From JBFWVJ01 sp050246795 (GTDB taxonomy: Bacteria; Patescibacteriota; Gracilibacteria; JAUYGZ01), in contig JBFWVJ010000007.1 in assembly GCA_050246795.1 (NCBI GenBank), forward strand, positions 1 through 64,000: a stretch of DNA of 64,000 nt, read 5' to 3'. Both the position numbers and the translations under genes were made by a program. Position 1 is the first letter of the stretch, and every line of letters starts with the position of its first letter. A model generated the notes under the pieces. The model saw nothing but the letters and a program-made list of their open reading frames with translations, did not search any database and was not told the DNA's origin. Below, in pieces: positions 62,637 to 64,000 of the stretch.

Positions 62637-62790
62637 AATAGTGCCATGCCCATGAGAAAAAAGGTTCCTCAGAGCGGGAAAAGATTATCAGTGTTATTTC
62701 CCTAAATCAACAATTTTTCAAAAATGATACACATGGGCTTCTTATCATGAAATGCGGGAGGATACTCATTTATAGACGAGCATTTCGCAC

Positions 62791-62819
62791 AAAAAAAACC
62801 ACTCCGATGAGGAATGGTT
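62791..62819 (-). terminator. Terminator of the Cys/Gly peptide gene
   Basis: On the minus strand AACCATTCC and GGAGTGGTT form a stem with one mismatch around TCATC, followed by eight Ts. Confidence 0.85.
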
Positions 62820-62849
62820 CTTGCTAGGGGTGAAAAGTCGTGGAGAACA

Positions 62850-62924
62850 TTAGCAGCTTCCACATCCTCCTCCACCACCGAGCATAAATCCGCAACCGCA
62901 GTTGCCGCATCCACCTTTACGCAT
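62850..62924 (-). CDS. Cysteine/glycine-rich micropeptide, 24 aa
   Basis: The frame encodes a 24-residue peptide that starts MRKGGCGNCGCGF and ends GGGGGCGSC: five cysteines (6, 9, 11, 21, 24) in CGNC, CGC and CGSC motifs, and twelve glycines. Two CxxC pairs could hold one metal ion. A terminator follows about 30 bases after the stop and the leader has a CTCCT-GTTG-AGGAG hairpin, so the gene has its own transcript. It could be a metallothionein-like peptide or a precursor for modification; no modifying enzyme is near. Too short for certainty. Confidence 0.55.
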   Translation of the reverse strand: MRKGGCGNCGCGFMLGGGGGCGSC

Positions 62925-63026
62925 AGGGTGAGAATAAAGAATAAATTTCTCCTCAACAGGAGATTACCACACTAGCAGACGATCCAAAAATTAGCAAGCA
63001 GGGTAGGAGAGTGCCAGTAACTTTTG

Positions 63027-64000
63027 CTACACCTGGGCTTTCGGATGGAGTTTTCGTAGGATTTTCCGGACTTCCTCGCGTTCATTCCAGGGGCGGATGC
63101 CATTGGCGAAAGTCCTGCCTTGAAGGTCTCCCATCCCCGGGACGACCACCGTATCGCCTGGTTTCGCCTGGGAAAAGGCGTATTCGATCGCTTCCGCTCG
63201 ATCAGGGATTTCAAAATAGTCCTCATTCTTGACCATTTTCGTATTCTCCAACCCTTCAAGGATCATATTTCGAATGACCTGAGGGTCTTCCGTGTACGGT
63301 TCGTCATCGCACACCACTACCTTGTCCGCGATCCGGCCACAGATTTCACCGATTTTAGGGCGTTTCTTTCGGTCTCGGTCACCACAGCAACCAAACACCA
63401 CCCAGAGGTTCTTTTCGGTGGTTTTTTGCAGGGTAGAAAGCAGTTTTTCATAGCCATCCTCCGTCATCGCAAAATCAATAATCACCTGAAAATCTTGGCC
63501 TTCATGAATGCTTTCCATACGACCAGGGATCAGGTGGACATTCTTGATCGCTTCCTGAATCGTCTTCAATGCAACCCCTTGCGAAGTGGTGATAGCCGTG
63601 GCAGCCATCAAGTTCTCCACATTAAATTCTCCAGGAAGATGGAGTCTCATCTTCAGCTTCTCCTTTGGGGTGACGAGTACCAGGTCCGTAAACTCTGGAG
63701 AAAGCTGGACATCTTCAGCCCGGATTTGTTCGGAAATCCCGGGATGTTCAGTAATCATTCGACCATAGGCAATCTTTCGATCCGCTTCAAACCTCATGAA
63801 TTCATCAAAGTTTTCCGGATCATCAGCATTGTGAATGGAGATTTTTTGGACTCCGGGCTTTCTCTGTTGGGATATCAAATCCTTAAACAACTTCATCTTG
63901 TCCTGCCGGTAAGCCTTCATCGATTTGTGATAGTCCAGGTGTTCCGGGGTCACATTAGTAATACACACCACATCATAGCTCACGCCCGCCACGCGATACT
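63027..64000 (-). CDS. murE: UDP-N-acetylmuramyl tripeptide synthetase (MurE-like), 5' end outside the window
   Basis: Adds the third stem residue to UDP-MurNAc-dipeptide in peptidoglycan synthesis. The visible part begins inside the central domain (RVAGVSYDVVCITNVTPEHLDYH) and has the middle-domain GEFNVENLMAATAI, the C-terminal-domain start IPGRMESI and the end GKGHE-like VPGMGDLQ (usual form 'GKGHE' changed). The segment DFAMTEDGYEKLL stands where most MurE have 'DYAHTPD', so substrate handling may differ. The frame stays open to the window edge; the GTG at 63992 is internal. Confidence 0.88.
   Translation of the reverse strand, partial: YRVAGVSYDVVCITNVTPEHLDYHKSMKAYRQDKMKLFKDLISQQRKPGVQKISIHNADDPENFDEFMRFEADRKIAYGRMITEHPGISEQIRAEDVQLSPEFTDLVLVTPKEKLKMRLHLPGEFNVENLMAATAITTSQGVALKTIQEAIKNVHLIPGRMESIHEGQDFQVIIDFAMTEDGYEKLLSTLQKTTEKNLWVVFGCCGDRDRKKRPKIGEICGRIADKVVVCDDEPYTEDPQVIRNMILEGLENTKMVKNEDYFEIPDRAEAIEYAFSQAKPGDTVVVPGMGDLQGRTFANGIRPWNEREEVRKILRKLHPKAQV

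Noticed and set aside
62702..62956. 84-codon minus-strand frame
   Set aside because: It runs through a strong terminator and overlaps the Cys/Gly peptide in another frame; it has no domain.

Overview
The window looks like a chromosome segment of a Candidate Phyla Radiation (Patescibacteria) bacterium, most plausibly of the Peregrinibacteria/Peribacteria type. The basis is the 16S rRNA, which departs from the bacterial consensus near positions 907-926 and 1060-1110, and the gene set: type IV pilus ATPase, sortase, LemA/TPM pair, three TrmB-like regulators, a sigma region 4/HARE-HTH fusion, and many tiny zinc-ribbon or coiled-coil proteins. TGA is a normal stop (several ATGA overlaps), which argues against the UGA=Gly code of Gracilibacteria/SR1. 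This placement is inference; no tree could be built.

Layout. 0-1.8 kb: a frameshifted SIR2-like gene 20 bp downstream of tRNA-Ala, then a baeRF-like gene. 1.8-3.7 kb: a 16S rRNA gene standing alone, with its own promoter, its own leader/trailer processing stem and its own terminator; no 23S or 5S occurs in the window. 3.7-9 kb: small unknown genes, recA, a TrmB-like regulator and a DUF218-like gene. 9-16.5 kb: pilB, then a minus-strand run of pheS, secA, lemA, a TPM gene and an arfB-like gene. 16.7-23 kb: an unknown 310-aa protein, a yraN/D,D-carboxypeptidase cluster, rplU, a sugar-transferase-like membrane protein, a sortase and gap. 23-31.6 kb, minus strand: dnaE, a HIT protein, three helical unknowns, purA, ruvA and the sigma4-HARE protein. 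32-39 kb: small and membrane proteins, rpmB, tRNA-Ser, tRNA-Pro and a TrmB regulator. 39-45.6 kb: a broken REP-type transposase with palindromes, dinB, a lipoprotein, lexA, an rRNA m5C methyltransferase and an AI-2E/PerM protein. 45.6-57.3 kb: thioredoxin, glnA and the pentose phosphate genes (transaldolase, transketolase, LOG protein, gnd, zwf, pgl) with a CRP-type regulator. 57.3-64 kb: ispG, bcp, an EVE protein, a DHFR-like gene, pgpA, a second PerM, tRNA-Asp, a 24-residue Cys/Gly peptide gene and the 3' part of murE.

How the genes fit together. Carbon flow centres on a complete oxidative pentose phosphate branch plus transaldolase, transketolase and GAPDH. The envelope is of a peptidoglycan/sortase kind (murE, D,D-carboxypeptidase, sortase, lipoprotein). 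The DNA-damage genes recA, lexA and dinB share one promoter architecture with a common 12-bp element in the -35/-10 spacer, a candidate LexA operator. Most genes start without a Shine-Dalgarno sequence although the 16S 3' end keeps CCTCCT. Intergenic gaps are rich in palindromic and periodic repeats of several families.

The most unusual observations are the orphan 16S unit, the SOS operator set, the SIR2 gene broken at a G7 tract, the pair of paralogous unknown proteins with matching promoters (16.7 and 50.1 kb), and the 24-aa Cys/Gly peptide gene with its own terminator.
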